NCBI GenBank assembly: GCA_014904845.1
Contig: MU119340.1
Coordinates: 62,001 to 126,000, forward strand
Reading direction: 5' to 3'
DNA: 64,000 nt
Origin: Acephala macrosclerotiorum
Taxonomy: Eukaryota; Ascomycota; Leotiomycetes; Helotiales; Mollisiaceae
Shown: positions 20,115-31,530 of the stretch, one piece after another
How the letters are laid out: the number at the start of each line of letters is the position of its first letter
Position numbering within the stretch: the stretch's first letter is position 1
Translations under genes and position numbers: made by a program
Notes under the pieces: model-generated
What the model saw: the letters and a program-made list of their open reading frames with translations, nothing else
Database searches by the model: none
Told to the model about the DNA's origin: nothing

Positions 20115-22067
20115 TTAACTTCTCCCAAGCAGAGCCCTGTTCTCAGCCTCTGCTTCAGCTTCCGCCTCATCGTCTCCTTCTAGTCGGATCTCGTGGCCGT
20201 CACCTTCTCTCACCCAGTGACTTGCTACGATACTGAAGACCGCCACAACGGCAAGGCCCCAGAACACAGCGCCGACAACTCCATGTTTCAATCCCAATCC
20301 GTAAAGATAACCTCCCATTGCTGGACCAACTGTTCTTGCAGCTGAGGAAGCACTCTGTCCGATCCCATGGATCGTGCCTAGGACTGAAGGATGCGGCGAG
20401 CAGTTGTTGATTAAGATAGTAGTAGCAGGGCTCGCGAACGTGCGACCAACGACTTGGATGAACGTCAGTATCGTGAGTGCTGCCCAGAGAGGGAACCCAG
20501 TTTTCTGACTCGGTGGAGGCGTGGTAGAAGGAACAAGTGATAGGAATGGTATTAGTAGATAGACGACTGGGAAGCAGTAGAGAACGATTCTCCATGAGCG
20601 AACGGTGCCTAAGCGGGCGTTGATGATAGGGTATAGGAAAAGTTGCAATGTGATGCCGATGGTTCCCAAAATGGCCATGGCGAGTCCGACCGATGCAGGT
20701 GGAAGGCCGATTCCACCGGTGAAGATTAGCGGTGGGTGAGGAGTGTAGCCTGGAGGTGCTTTTACGGGATCGTAGACCGGTGTCGACAAGAATGTGTACC
20801 AAACGTTATTGAAGGTCCCCATGCTGCCGGCCATCAAGGCATGGCAAATGAGAGTACAGATGACATTGTAGGTGAAGATGCGGCGGAAGGGTAGCTTGTT
20901 GGGGTAGCGAGGAGCGACGCGCTTTTTGGGTTTCCATACCGGTGGAGGATACTCTGAAGTGTGATCGTGAGGTTCGTTGGGGAGGTGCGAGTAGGTAATC
21001 TTTTCGGAGTTGGCGAAGAGACGTTGGAAGAAATGTGTGACTTTTCGACGGCAAGTCACGCCGATGTCTTTCTCGTATGCGAATTCCTCGTGAGTCTCTT
21101 CAATGCCGAAGAAGACAGCACAAAGAGCACAGGATAGAAAAATTGCGCTGACGATGTTAGGTGGGGAGTAGGGAAATTTCTCGAGCCATTTGATGCCACT
21201 AAATAGGCTTGGATATGCTGCCGCAGGATCGGAGAGCAGACCGCCAAGCATTGGACCAATGATCACACCGACATTCGCAGTCATCGGCAGAAGTAGAAAC
21301 GCTCTTGATTGAAACCTATTTTTCGTCAGTCAAGCTGCTCAAAGCCAGAGGAGGACTGCCTTACTTCTTTTCCCTCACGATCTCGGAGATCATGGTTCTC
21401 ATAACACCAACATTTCCATTCAATGCACCACCTAACATACGAAAACATAGAGCCTGGTAGAAGGAGGTCGAGAAACCGAATCCAAGACAAGAGAGTGCAG
21501 TCCCAGAAAGCCCAAGAAGTAGAATGCGTTTTCGACCAGCTTTGTCGCTGAACCGGCCCCATAACATGGCTGTGCATAGTTGAGCGGCAGCAAATGCTCC
21601 TTGCATAATTCCAGCTTGAGAAGCAATGGTGGAATCTGGCAGAGTCCTGTCAAAGGACTTTAGCTGGTAGAAAAGATACGACTGCAGGGTTTTAGTTTCG
21701 AGTCACGTTTCTCGCCAACCGGTACGGAGGTACATACTCGTAAAGACGTCTGGACTAGAGGCTCAGAAAGACGAGCGAGGGTCAAAATGGCAAGTTGACT
21801 TTTGTGAGGCAAGCTTGACCATGTAACTGACTCCTCCGTCTTTTTCCTCGTGGCATCTTCTATTTGAAGGGGATCTTCATCCTCAATGAAGGATTTCCTC
21901 CTCTGTCGATCGAAAGATGGCTCATGGTGCTTGACGATTGATTCCCGTTCTTGATAATCGGTTCCATGTGGTGACATCGACTCATCGGTATCGTAGTTGG
22001 TACTCGAGTTGCTCGTAATGGTTCCATACCCCATGTTTGGAGGTGTTCTTGGCGGTGATGCAGGCAT
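20115..22067 (-). CDS. MFS transporter, DHA1 / ZIF1-like type
   Basis: Three exons (21738-22067, 21365-21681, 20115-21315) give 615 residues. A long hydrophilic N-terminus (about 85 residues, Ser/Glu-rich) precedes 12 predicted membrane segments. The MFS loop motif appears as LWGRFSDKAGRKRILL between TM2 and TM3. A long central cytosolic loop (about 260-340) and the tail DDEAEAEAEAENRALLGRS are acidic. GPMLGGLLSDP and GPAMGGYLYGLG are typical of the drug:H+ antiporter-1 group. The substrate is unknown; plant and fungal relatives handle metals, chelators or small organics. All splice junctions are in frame with good donors and acceptors, so the gene looks intact, in contrast to the MFS pseudogene at 3.9-5.7 kb. 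Confidence 0.9.
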
Positions 22068-25000
22068 CGCGTTTCGTTAAACTCTCCGATGACGATGCAT
22101 GCAGGACCGCTTCGAACAGCACTCAAGGATTGAAAAGCGGGATTGTGAATAGGATGCCTCCCAAATAAATCCTCCCACCTGAACGTCGGCTCGTAAGGTT
22201 GTTCGAATCATCAAGAAGATGATTCCGGTCTAAGATAGCTGAGATGAGAAGAAAAAATACAGCGCTAATGTCTTCTAGTGGCAACGCCTTCGCGTATATT
22301 ATGCAGCCCAAAGCCCCCTGGATCCTGCAGACAGTGGCTAAACCAAAAGAGAGGACACGCGATAGCTCTTTTATTCTTTCTCGAATAAACGACAGAATGG
22401 AATATCAATCAAGTACCGTTCGCTTGGATCCAAGAAGAGTATTGTTACCGTCACATTCGGAGACCTGGATAATCAATTCAGACTGTCAAATCTCTTCATC
22501 AGCCAACCCAGCCCAGGCATTAACGATCGGTCCCGAAGAGGAATGACGCGATTACTTCCCTGGACGACAAATATTGAAGCACAGCCTCAACTTGCCACAT
22601 GATGGTGCCGTCATATTGAGGTGTCTACACGGCACACATACCCGAGTCAATGTCCACCACCTGGACTGTCTTGTGTCGACATCGACGATTGGATCGTGGA
22701 CCCTGAGCGGATGCCGTCTGCCGTTATCAAGCATCAAAAGCAATGTAATCGTGCGACACTTCACCAGGACCTTGAAGAAAAAAAACTTCGTGGGGAGAGG
22801 AGAGTGCTATCTTCGTCGAGATATCCGACGACCTTCGTGAAGAGTGCCCAGGAACCGTACCATAGCACGCCTGACCGAGACGAACTTTTTCTGTAAGCAA
22901 GTGGTGAAGAATTTTCGGAGGAAAGAGTCTTTTAGTACAAGAGCCCATTCCCTGCTTACAAGGAGTCTATTTTCTCTTTACGCGTCCCCTTCTTGCAATA
23001 TTCTGTCGCAGCGCTGTCAGTAGCTGGGGCATTCCTACGTTTCACAAACACTTGACCCAAAACATGTTGGCTGGCTGAATTTCGGGTCCCGACAAATTGG
23101 AGGATATCTTCGTTATAAGTGTAAATAAGCAAAACTCTGTACTCCTTAGGACTCGTCGAAGGCATTCACGGTCCCGACAGGCCTGAGGTTGGAGCCTCTT
23201 CATTTTGGGACCTTTTGTCTAACGTTCAGTAGCTGTCTAACATTTAGTAGCGAGAATGCCGGTGGTATGTGAATGTGAAGGAAACTGGCAAAACACTGGT
23301 GGGAAATTTCTCAACTTCCATCTATAATCTCTGCTGTTGCTCGTCGGTTTCTTCCCCTCCCTCTTAGCATTCAGAGAGCAGATGCCTATTGCTTCGATGG
23401 ATTTGAGAATCTACTGCTAAGATAGAACGATTTGGTGCCGTCCTGTATCTGCCAGACTACGGTCCTGGGACGTGCTATGGCCTTATGTGCCGCAATCTGA
23501 GTTGCGCCTCTTCACGTGGCGGATTTGTCTCAGCCACAGGCTCCTTTTCGGGGGGAAAGCTGTCTCCGTGAGACTGACGGAAATGTGAAGTTTCACCGCA
23601 TATTCGTTTTTCTTGCGTTGTGGAGATGTCGTGGCTGTCACATTTGAGACTCGTGAAGGGGAGATTGCCCCATATAAGTGTTAGGCCCTTCCCCGGCATC
23701 GACGTTTCTCTTGTTTTAGAGCCTCTTGGACTAAAAGCTCATTTTCGAAATCCCGGCGAACTCATTGTCCCTTTTTGGGCAGGTTGTGTCTAGAGTCGTG
23801 GATTATCGAAATAATACTGAACGACAATGCCGCATCTACGTGTTCTCCCACGGCCCCAAGGACCTCAACCAATGTTACAGTCCCCTAGCTCAACCGACTA
23901 CCGTTGCGTCGACATCATGTTGGATTGTCCATTATTCCAAGCTGGCTCGGCATTCTTCACCTTTTCAACTTCTGGTGGATGATGAATACGCTACTATCTG
24001 CCTGGATTTCAATCTCGATGATTGTCTCTACATCTGCACCTGCCGAGGCAGCAACTTGGTAGTGGCCGGAAGAAATCGTCAATTCCATTCAAGTGGACAG
24101 TCGATGCACCTCCATGCAAGGCCTTGTCATCAATTCAGACAACACGCCATTCCTCCGCTCTTCATCTACATGCTGCCTACATTCGTGGCAGCGCAAGCTC
24201 AAGCGACGAAGTTGAATAACATCAGACTGGAAGGTGTCCATCAGAAATTCAAAAATGGCGCTTTCTTGAGCGGACGAAAATGATCTCCTCAGTGCTTGGA
24301 CATGTACTGAACAAATCACCATCCTCACTATCTTCTGCACCCTAGTTGACACCATTTATAGGCTTGTCTAGTCGAGGTTTCTCTGTACTCAATCCCTGAT
24401 GTTGTAGTTGAAGTGTTTTCGAATGGTGGCTTATGTACTATCACGCCGCCAGATCATCTTGTCGTATGGCAAAGCTTGTTAGGCACTGCTACAGAAGCGC
24501 CATTTCAGTCAAGCCTTAGAGGGTCCCCACAATGTGGATTTCCCACTGTATAATGGTTCCTCCTCCTTCTGACTATCTTATTAATGCTATGCAGAGTCAA
24601 GTGGTGTTGATGGATTGGGCAGTATATTTCCAAGACATGTTCACAATGGGTATGGGACGACTGCCTAGACCAACACGGTTCGTGTGCAAGATTCTAAGAG
24701 ACTCTTTCTTCAGCCACAGACCCATCTTCTGTGTCACAAGACCACGACAAACTTCGGAGAGAAAGGAGGAGCCTGCAACTCTGTTTTGTAGAACTCTGGA
24801 CACAACGACAACGATGTCCGAAAGAGCAACTCAGTGCTAGGAGCAGCATTGAACTTCGGCTCCACGAGAACTACACAGGCTGTTTGAAGGCGCAGACCGA
24901 TGTACCAACTGCTGTTACTGCGAAACTTCTTGGCATCCGTTGCTATCACTGTTTCTCTCCCGTTCGACCTCGTCTTTCTCCGACTCTGTCTGTCTGTAAC

Positions 25001-26083
25001 TCGCCGATCAAATGATTTGTACCGTGCGAAGAGACGGACCAAAGAACCCTCCAATGACCTAATCGACTAGATGTTCCAATCTGTGAGAGAAACTGGAATA
25101 GCCACGACCTCGAGTCAAGTACAGACTTGGAACATTGGACGTGACGATGTTGGTCACGGACTGTATGGACATTCAACACACGTTCTCGAACAGCCAAATA
25201 ATGGCGAGAATAGCGCCTTAATTCATGAGGAGATCCATCCGGGACACCTCAAAAGAACGGATCACTCCTGGACCATGGCACGCGATCGAAGGGGGAAAGT
25301 GGGGTAATCTGTTCCTGTCTTCGGATGCCCCTCGATGACAAGGAGGATCTCTCGGCAAACTCGTCAGGTCGAAATAATGGAGGAATTTCCTCCGGACTGC
25401 CAACACAACCTTCACAACAAATACATGCAGAAATTGCACTATTGATACCTCTCTCGGCGGTACCAGCGGAAGGCTACCGTACCTAAGCCTGGAACTTCTG
25501 CTGTTCTCCCAGCCATCTAGATACACCTCGGGGTAAACACGTGACCAATCACGCTACTCCCTCCCACACCGCTCTTCTCATCTTTATCAAACATGTACAA
25601 TTCGCCCCGCAAGCACCTCAAAACGAACGGATCAGAGACATGCACGCGTTCAACCTGCGGGTCGCGCCGTTGGCTAGATGCTTTGTTGTCAAACGAGTGG
25701 ATAACGCTCCACACCGCTACACCAGCAATGTTTACATTTCTGAGGCGTGCAGGAACGACCCCGCTGCAGCAACGAACAGAGACAGGCAAGTGCCTATGAC
25801 TGAGTGCATAATATGCAGGTAAAAGGATGGGTAAATCGACAGCATGAAGTCCGTTGGCTGGGCTCTGCAACAAGTTGGCACGCCTTCTTTTCGTGGCCGG
25901 AAAAGGAGGGGGCGAGATTGTCACACCGTCTGCTTGATAGACCATAAATTTTTCGAGTCTCCCACTTCCTCTTTCTCTCTTTCATTCTCCTCCTATTCTC
26001 TGTAACTTCTCATACTCTTCTCTGATACCCAAGCTTTACAAGTTCTCTTCCTTCTCATCTCAAATCAAATTCTTTCTTCAGAA
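22068..26083. other. About 4 kb with no gene I can support
   Basis: Many open frames of 60-170 codons exist on both strands (the longest are 23765-24283 plus and 25517-25945 minus). None shows a motif, membrane pattern, signal peptide or consistent splice structure. Base composition is not unusual and no long repeat was noticed. The right end (about 25960-26083) is CT-rich, as expected for the promoter and leader of the next gene. The stretch could hold an uncharacterised intron-rich gene, a non-coding RNA or a degraded element. Confidence 0.5.
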
Positions 26084-27167
26084 ATGGCTGCTGTAGTTCT
26101 CCAACCTCTTCAGGGACTTTCCCTCAATGGAGGAATCATGGACCCTTCTCCTATCTCCCCTAATGCTTCCCGTCATGGACGAGGCAAGCATGGTGGTAGC
26201 GTAACCAAGAAGACCCGCGGTCGTGGCTACAGCGTAGTCGACGAGCGCGACGTCCTCGTCTCCAAAGCCCTCTCATTCGTGCTGAAACGCACCGTTGACG
26301 AGGATGAGGAGCAAGAGGAAGGAGCTGAGAAGCTCGTAGCTGACTCTGAAGGTTGGGTCGACTGCGATGATATTGTATGACTCCTTTTCTCATACCCCAC
26401 TTCACGCTCCTTCTCCTCCGTCGATATACACATATTTTCAAAACGTCGTTCTAACATTATATGCTTTGCAGCTCGAAGCTCCCCAAATCTCCGCCCTCCA
26501 AGTTACATTCCCAGAACTCCAATCCCTAATTGCCTCCCCATCATCCAAATCCCGCTTCGCCATCCGTCTCGACCCCACAACCGAAAACTCCGAGGACGAA
26601 GACCTCGATGCCTCAGACTATCAAATCCGTCTCTCACCATCTCTCCGCGAGCCACCTACTCCTACTACCGCATCCGCGGTCCTCACTCCTCTGACTGTCG
26701 ATTCTGAAGATCTCCCAGATCTTATTGTATATGAGACTTCGTACGCCAATTATCCTTTGATTCTGGCTTCTGGTGGAATCAAGCGTGCTGGAGGCCAAGC
26801 ACAGCTTTCATTTTCGCCTTCAGAAGGAATGGTTCCTTCCACAGATGCAGATGTGTCTATCTACATTAACCTCAAGTCTGCCATGGCTGCTGATTCCTCT
26901 ATTACTTGGTCTATGACAGAGTCTGGAAACGTCGTTACCCAGGGAGACAAAATCGGTGTTGTGGGCAAGCAATTCTGGAAGAAGGTTGTCGCCAGGAGGG
27001 CGGACATTGGTGTCTTATTCGAGGATGGCGTGGTGAGGAAGGAGGTCCCTGTTGGCCTAAGGGGAAAGGGTGTTAAGGGAAAGAAGGGGATGGGAAAGGG
27101 AGGAAAGGGGATGGGAAGAGTGATTAAGGAGGTTAAGGCTGGCTCCGATGAGGAGAGCAGTGAGTAG
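26084..27167 (+). CDS. Tpt1/KptA-family protein (tRNA 2'-phosphotransferase fold), probably catalytically inactive
   Basis: Two exons (26084-26374, 26472-27167; intron with GTATGA donor and TTTGCAG acceptor) give 328 residues. The order of conserved segments is that of Tpt1: VSKALSFVLKR, then EGWVDCDDI, SRFAIRL, YQIRLSPS, YANYPLILASGGIKRAGG, and a final ADVSIYINLKSAMA with NVVTQGD. True Tpt1 enzymes remove the splice-junction 2'-phosphate of tRNA using NAD+ and an Arg-His-Arg-Arg set. Here the first Arg-His pair is Lys-Arg, the QGHS motif is replaced by SPS, and the HGT and HIH motifs are absent; only the arginine of the IR motif is clearly kept. The C-terminus is a Gly/Lys-rich tail plus acidic end. 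The fold is likely and catalysis doubtful. It may bind RNA or NAD-like ligands. Confidence 0.75.
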
Positions 27168-27433
27168 ATTCTTGCATGTATTTTGACGAAACCTTTTGGG
27201 AGGACGGGCTTCGGTTGGGTTTGGGGGCTGGATCTGGTTTGGTTTGGAGGGATGGGAAGAATTGTCAGCGCTTTGTATTTGGGAGGAGGAATACCCGTTT
27301 GTGATGATATGAGCAAAGCGGCATTTGTGAGGAATTTTGCATGGCATAGGTAGTATCAAAATAGATTTCTACTCTTCAGCAACGATCTGTTGCTTGCCTG
27401 AACGCCTATTCCAGCATCCCAGGGTATCATCCG

Positions 27434-30400
27434 TTATAATTCATCATCTTCGTCTTCCGTCTCGATGACTTCTGGAGCAATTGGAGGTTTGGCATCTGGC
27501 ATTGTATCCAGCAAGTCATCGATGGCATCCAAAGTCTTGTCGACCTTGGTATCCATCTCATCCTCATCATCGGTCTTCCCAAGCAAATCATCGAGTTCCT
27601 TCATCACCGAGTCCACCGGCGTATCCGGCTCGTCAACATCAATCCCATCAACATTACCGGCAGCACCATCATACACCCTCTCAGACAATTCCGCGTTCCC
27701 ATTCAAAGCCGCTATCTTCTCTCTCCTCTTTATATAGAATCTTTCCAAGCAGTCCGTTCTCTGCTTCTGCGTCCAACCTTCGACAACAAAGGCGAACTCC
27801 GTCGCACTACTGAAGCCAAACATCTTTGCCATCGTACAGAATTGCCTCTCCATCACATCCTCTGGAGGATGAAACTCATACTGCACTTTACCATCCCGAA
27901 GACCTTCTCCGGTCTGACTTTCAGCAAAAAGCCTTCGCTCGCCATACTCAACATCATTTCCGGCTTCTTCAGCACGTCGAGACAATTCTGCTTCAACTTT
28001 TGACGAACCGATGACCTCGGAGTTCTCATGCGTATACTCTACTCCAGCTGCAGCCAGAATAGCAGAAACAGCATCAGTCTTGGGCTTCGGTTTTGACTTT
28101 CTCTTTTTCTTGGAGTCGTCTCCATCTATGAGTAAGGCAGCGAGCTGGGACATCGCGGCATCTCCCTTCTCATCATTATCTGCCTTCAACGGATTATCAT
28201 TATCATTGGCCATATCATCCATGTCGACGTCTAAGACATCGATACCACGCTTGGCTTCTGCGACATTCGTCTTGTTGACAATATCTCGAAGCACAATATC
28301 GTCCGAGCGAAACGTAAAGAGGTTATCGAGTCCGAAGATCTCACCCTTCTGACCCGGCGCATTCTGTACACCCTTGAAATAGCGCCGTTCTGTCGAGGCG
28401 CTGTACCCTATATTTGCTTGCTGTTGCTTGTAAATCTGTCTTGCATAGACAATTTCCTCGAGCGTGCCAGCAGACACAAGGCGGTAAACTTCGACATCTC
28501 GATGCTGTCCAATACGATAAGCACGGTCCTGAGCCTGTAAATCGTAACTAGGGTTCCAATTTGGGTCGAAAATCACAACCTTATTAGCAGATGTGATGTT
28601 GAGACCAACACCGCCGGCTTTGGTGGAAATCAAGAACACAAATTGACTAGGATCGGAATTAAAAGTATCAACTGTCGTTTGGCGCTCTTCATGGGGCATG
28701 GAACCGCTCAGGAAGGATGCATTGTAACTGGTGTTCTCAAATAAGTGCTCAAGTAGCTTCAGTAGCTTCACACTATGGGAGAAGATGAGGACCTTATCGC
28801 CATTCTCGTGCCAAAACTTCAGTAACTTTTTGAGAACTTTCCACTACGACATTTGTCAGTCATGCTACGAACACCGCTATCAGAATTCTACCTTGCCACA
28901 AAACTCCTGGTTCGTCAGATTGAAGAGGGATTCCCGATTATTGTACAGTTCTTCCCAGGTGTTTGGTAGCATCTGCTGCAGGAAGTCTAGGTCTCGTGTC
29001 TGTTTCTCGGGAGGCTCCGAAGAGTTAGGTATCAAAAGAGCAAGATGATTTGACAGCTTCTGAAGTATCGTAATAAGAGGAAACACCATAGCCTATCGAG
29101 TTCAGTAGGGGTGCTTTCTAGGGGTAGGCCCTCTCACCTTCCATGATGTATTTGAATCAGGTACGGTCTTATAGCAACACCATCCACGCTTCTTTCCTGA
29201 GTTACAATCGCAATCCTCGGTTGCAGTTCTGACAAGCTCCACAATGTCACTATTAAGGAAGTTCTCGTAAGCATCTCTCTGCACTTCCGTCAGTGGACAA
29301 AAAACGACCCTATCAGTCTTTTTTGGAAGCTGATGTGCTATGAGACTCTTCAGTCGGCGAAGGAAGAATTCGGGGAGTAAGTTATGGACAAGCTTCTTGG
29401 CAGTCTGTCTAGCTCGTTTCAATTGATGGTAGGTAGCATCATGGCTGACATGGATTAGCAAAATTTCTGGGATACAATATCCAAACTCACGATTGTCCCG
29501 TTCTCAAAGGCTCGCAAATACTTGATACCCAAGTAGACAATGGACCAAAGTTCCCCGGGTTTGTCCAATTTAACAGAAACCAAAGTTCTTCGTACTTGTT
29601 CTGAATCGCTGTGCCAGTAAGGCCGATTCTACAGAGAGCGTTGACATCGTTCATGGCTTGTGTTGTATCTGATTTACCCTTCAGCGTGTGGCATTCATCA
29701 GCAACAACGCAATCCCACGGGACCATGTTCAGTTTGTCCTTGTTGTTTTTGTATGAATGATAAGTGGTGATGAGGACCTCCAATCGTCCAGATTCTGCTT
29801 GTTTCAAGGTGGCTTCTCTATTCTTCGGATCATGATATATTTCGGCCCACCACCAGCCCCATCTTTCCAGCTCATTCTTCCAGTTCTGCATCACACTTCC
29901 GGGGCATACGATAAGAATCCGAGGGTACCATGGCTCGTCCGTAGATCTTCTCATCTTTCGCATACGTTTCGCGTCTCGCTCATCGCCTGTCTTGCCGAAT
30001 GCCGCGGTCAAGAAGGCTACAACTTGAATTGTCTTGCCTAGACCCATATCATCTCCTAGTATACCACCTTTCTGATAGACGAACAATTCATGCAAGAACT
30101 TGACACCATCTACTTGGTAGTCTCTTAAGTACTGCGCGATGGAAGCAGGTATGATGCCGGCAGAATTGGGCAGCTCGATGTCTTTATAGTCGCGGGACAC
30201 CTCAACAGAGGGTGGAAAATTTGGCCTCTCTTCCAGGTCCGCTAACCTCTCGTCATCGGAGAATTCGACATCTTCGATATTTTCGTATCTCGGCGGTAAC
30301 CTCAGCCCGGCTTCGTGTAAGGTCTCGTAATCCTTATCGAATTGTTTTCGCCTCTTCAGTATGTATTCCGGGACATCATCCAGCATGCCAGAGTAATCCT

Positions 30401-30860
30401 CCTGGTCGCCCCACATCCTCTCCTCTTTTGAGGACTCTCCATTGACTTTCGCAGATTTATGGCTCGCTACTGCTTGTTTCGTCTTCTCTTTTATCTTCTT
30501 CTTGGTGGCAGCGACTTTCTTCCTTTTCGCAGCCTTTCGATTCTTGAATTTCTCGTAGACAGTCTGGCCGTCTTCATCAGACCATCCATCTTTCTCCTCT
30601 GCCTTACGCTTCCCCTTGTCAGGCCTTCTTCGCACATCCGTAATCTCAATGTCCGAATCCGAGTCATCGTCCGATTTGGGCCCAGTAACGCCTATCGATT
30701 GTCAGCTCCGCGTGGGACATTTAAAATGCGACGCACGATTTATATACTCGTCTGCGCCGAGAGGGACATTGGTTCCGCGATACAAAGGCCCGTCATCATC
30801 TTCTGCTTCAGCGAGCTCTTCATCGTCCGCTGCTATTGCCGCCAGGTTGTTGCGCGCCAT
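27434..30860 (-). CDS. SNF2-family DNA-dependent ATPase, ERCC6L2 / Rad26-like
   Basis: Five exons (30737-30860, 29491-30691, 29138-29444, 28892-29092, 27434-28843) give 1080 residues. An acidic/basic N-terminus precedes LRDYQVDGVKFLHEL. ATPase motifs follow: GGILGDDMGLGKTIQ (Walker A), VVADECHTLKGKSD (a DEAH-type box as DECH) and RIGLTGTAIQNKYEELW. The helicase C lobe has VFLISTKAGGVGLNIT and AQDRAYRIGQHRDVEVYR. After it, YARQIYKQQ, RRYFKGVQ and GEIFGLDNLFTFRS are the signature that separates ERCC6L2 from ERCC6/Rad26. The C-terminus is acidic. The family remodels protein-DNA complexes in DNA repair (end joining, transcription-linked damage) in the nucleus. All junctions are in frame, so the gene is intact. 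It converges on the Tpt1-like gene with 266 bp between the stops. Confidence 0.92.
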
Positions 30861-31530
30861 GATGAATGGTTGTGGTTTTGCTGATGATGTTGACGCGGGG
30901 TTGTTGGTTTGGACGCGAGGTCTTGTCGCGAAAGCACGGGTTTCGTGATGCGCTGATCAGGCTAGTTGGATTGGGCTTCAACGTTCCAGATCCATGGCGT
31001 TGACGTCGGTCTGCTGTTGGATAAAGTTTAATTCTCCTGATGGCATCATTTTTGTCTGAGAGTGAGACGCCTGGACGATCGTATAGTGTGATAAGAGCGG
31101 AAGTCGACCCCGTACTTGTTGGTTGTTGCTAGAAGTTCTTTAGATCTTTTTCACTTGTCCACCTCTCCCTTTCCCACCTCTTGGAACACATCTCACGCTT
31201 TTACATCATTATTAACTCCATATGGTCCATAACCACAAAATTTTCATTCGAAGGTCGTTCATTCAGACCTGATAATCGAGCCTTACTAGGTGGGTAACCT
31301 TTGGATCGCTTGGCTGCACGGTGTCAGAAGGTCCCACGAGGGGAGATCTCACGAAGGGCGACCAACGCAGCAATTTAATCAAGTATGTTGGTCTATTGTT
31401 GAAACTCGTTCCATGTTATAGTCTATATTCCTGACGCCATTTTCCTTGGTCGTGTACTTTTCATATGCCCCCAGGTATCCCTTCCTCAATGCGCCAATCC
31501 CAGCATATTTCCTCATAAACGTGTACAGAT
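30861..31530. other. Intergenic
   Basis: About 670 bp containing the ERCC6L2-like promoter and the end of the bZIP transcript. A leftward frame at 31379-31600 (LNLYTFMRKYAGIGALRKG) partly overlaps the bZIP 3' end and might be an alternative terminal exon of it, but no clear splice was found. Confidence 0.45.

Noticed and set aside
2055..22067. Secondary-metabolite gene cluster (methyltransferase, oxidoreductases, MFS transporters)
   Set aside because: No polyketide, peptide or terpene synthase gene is present, several members are dead, and unrelated genes are interspersed.
23765..24283. 172-codon plus-strand frame
   Set aside because: No recognisable motif, signal peptide or intron pattern.
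25517..25945. 142-codon leftward frame
   Set aside because: No motif; overlaps other random frames in the gene-poor stretch.
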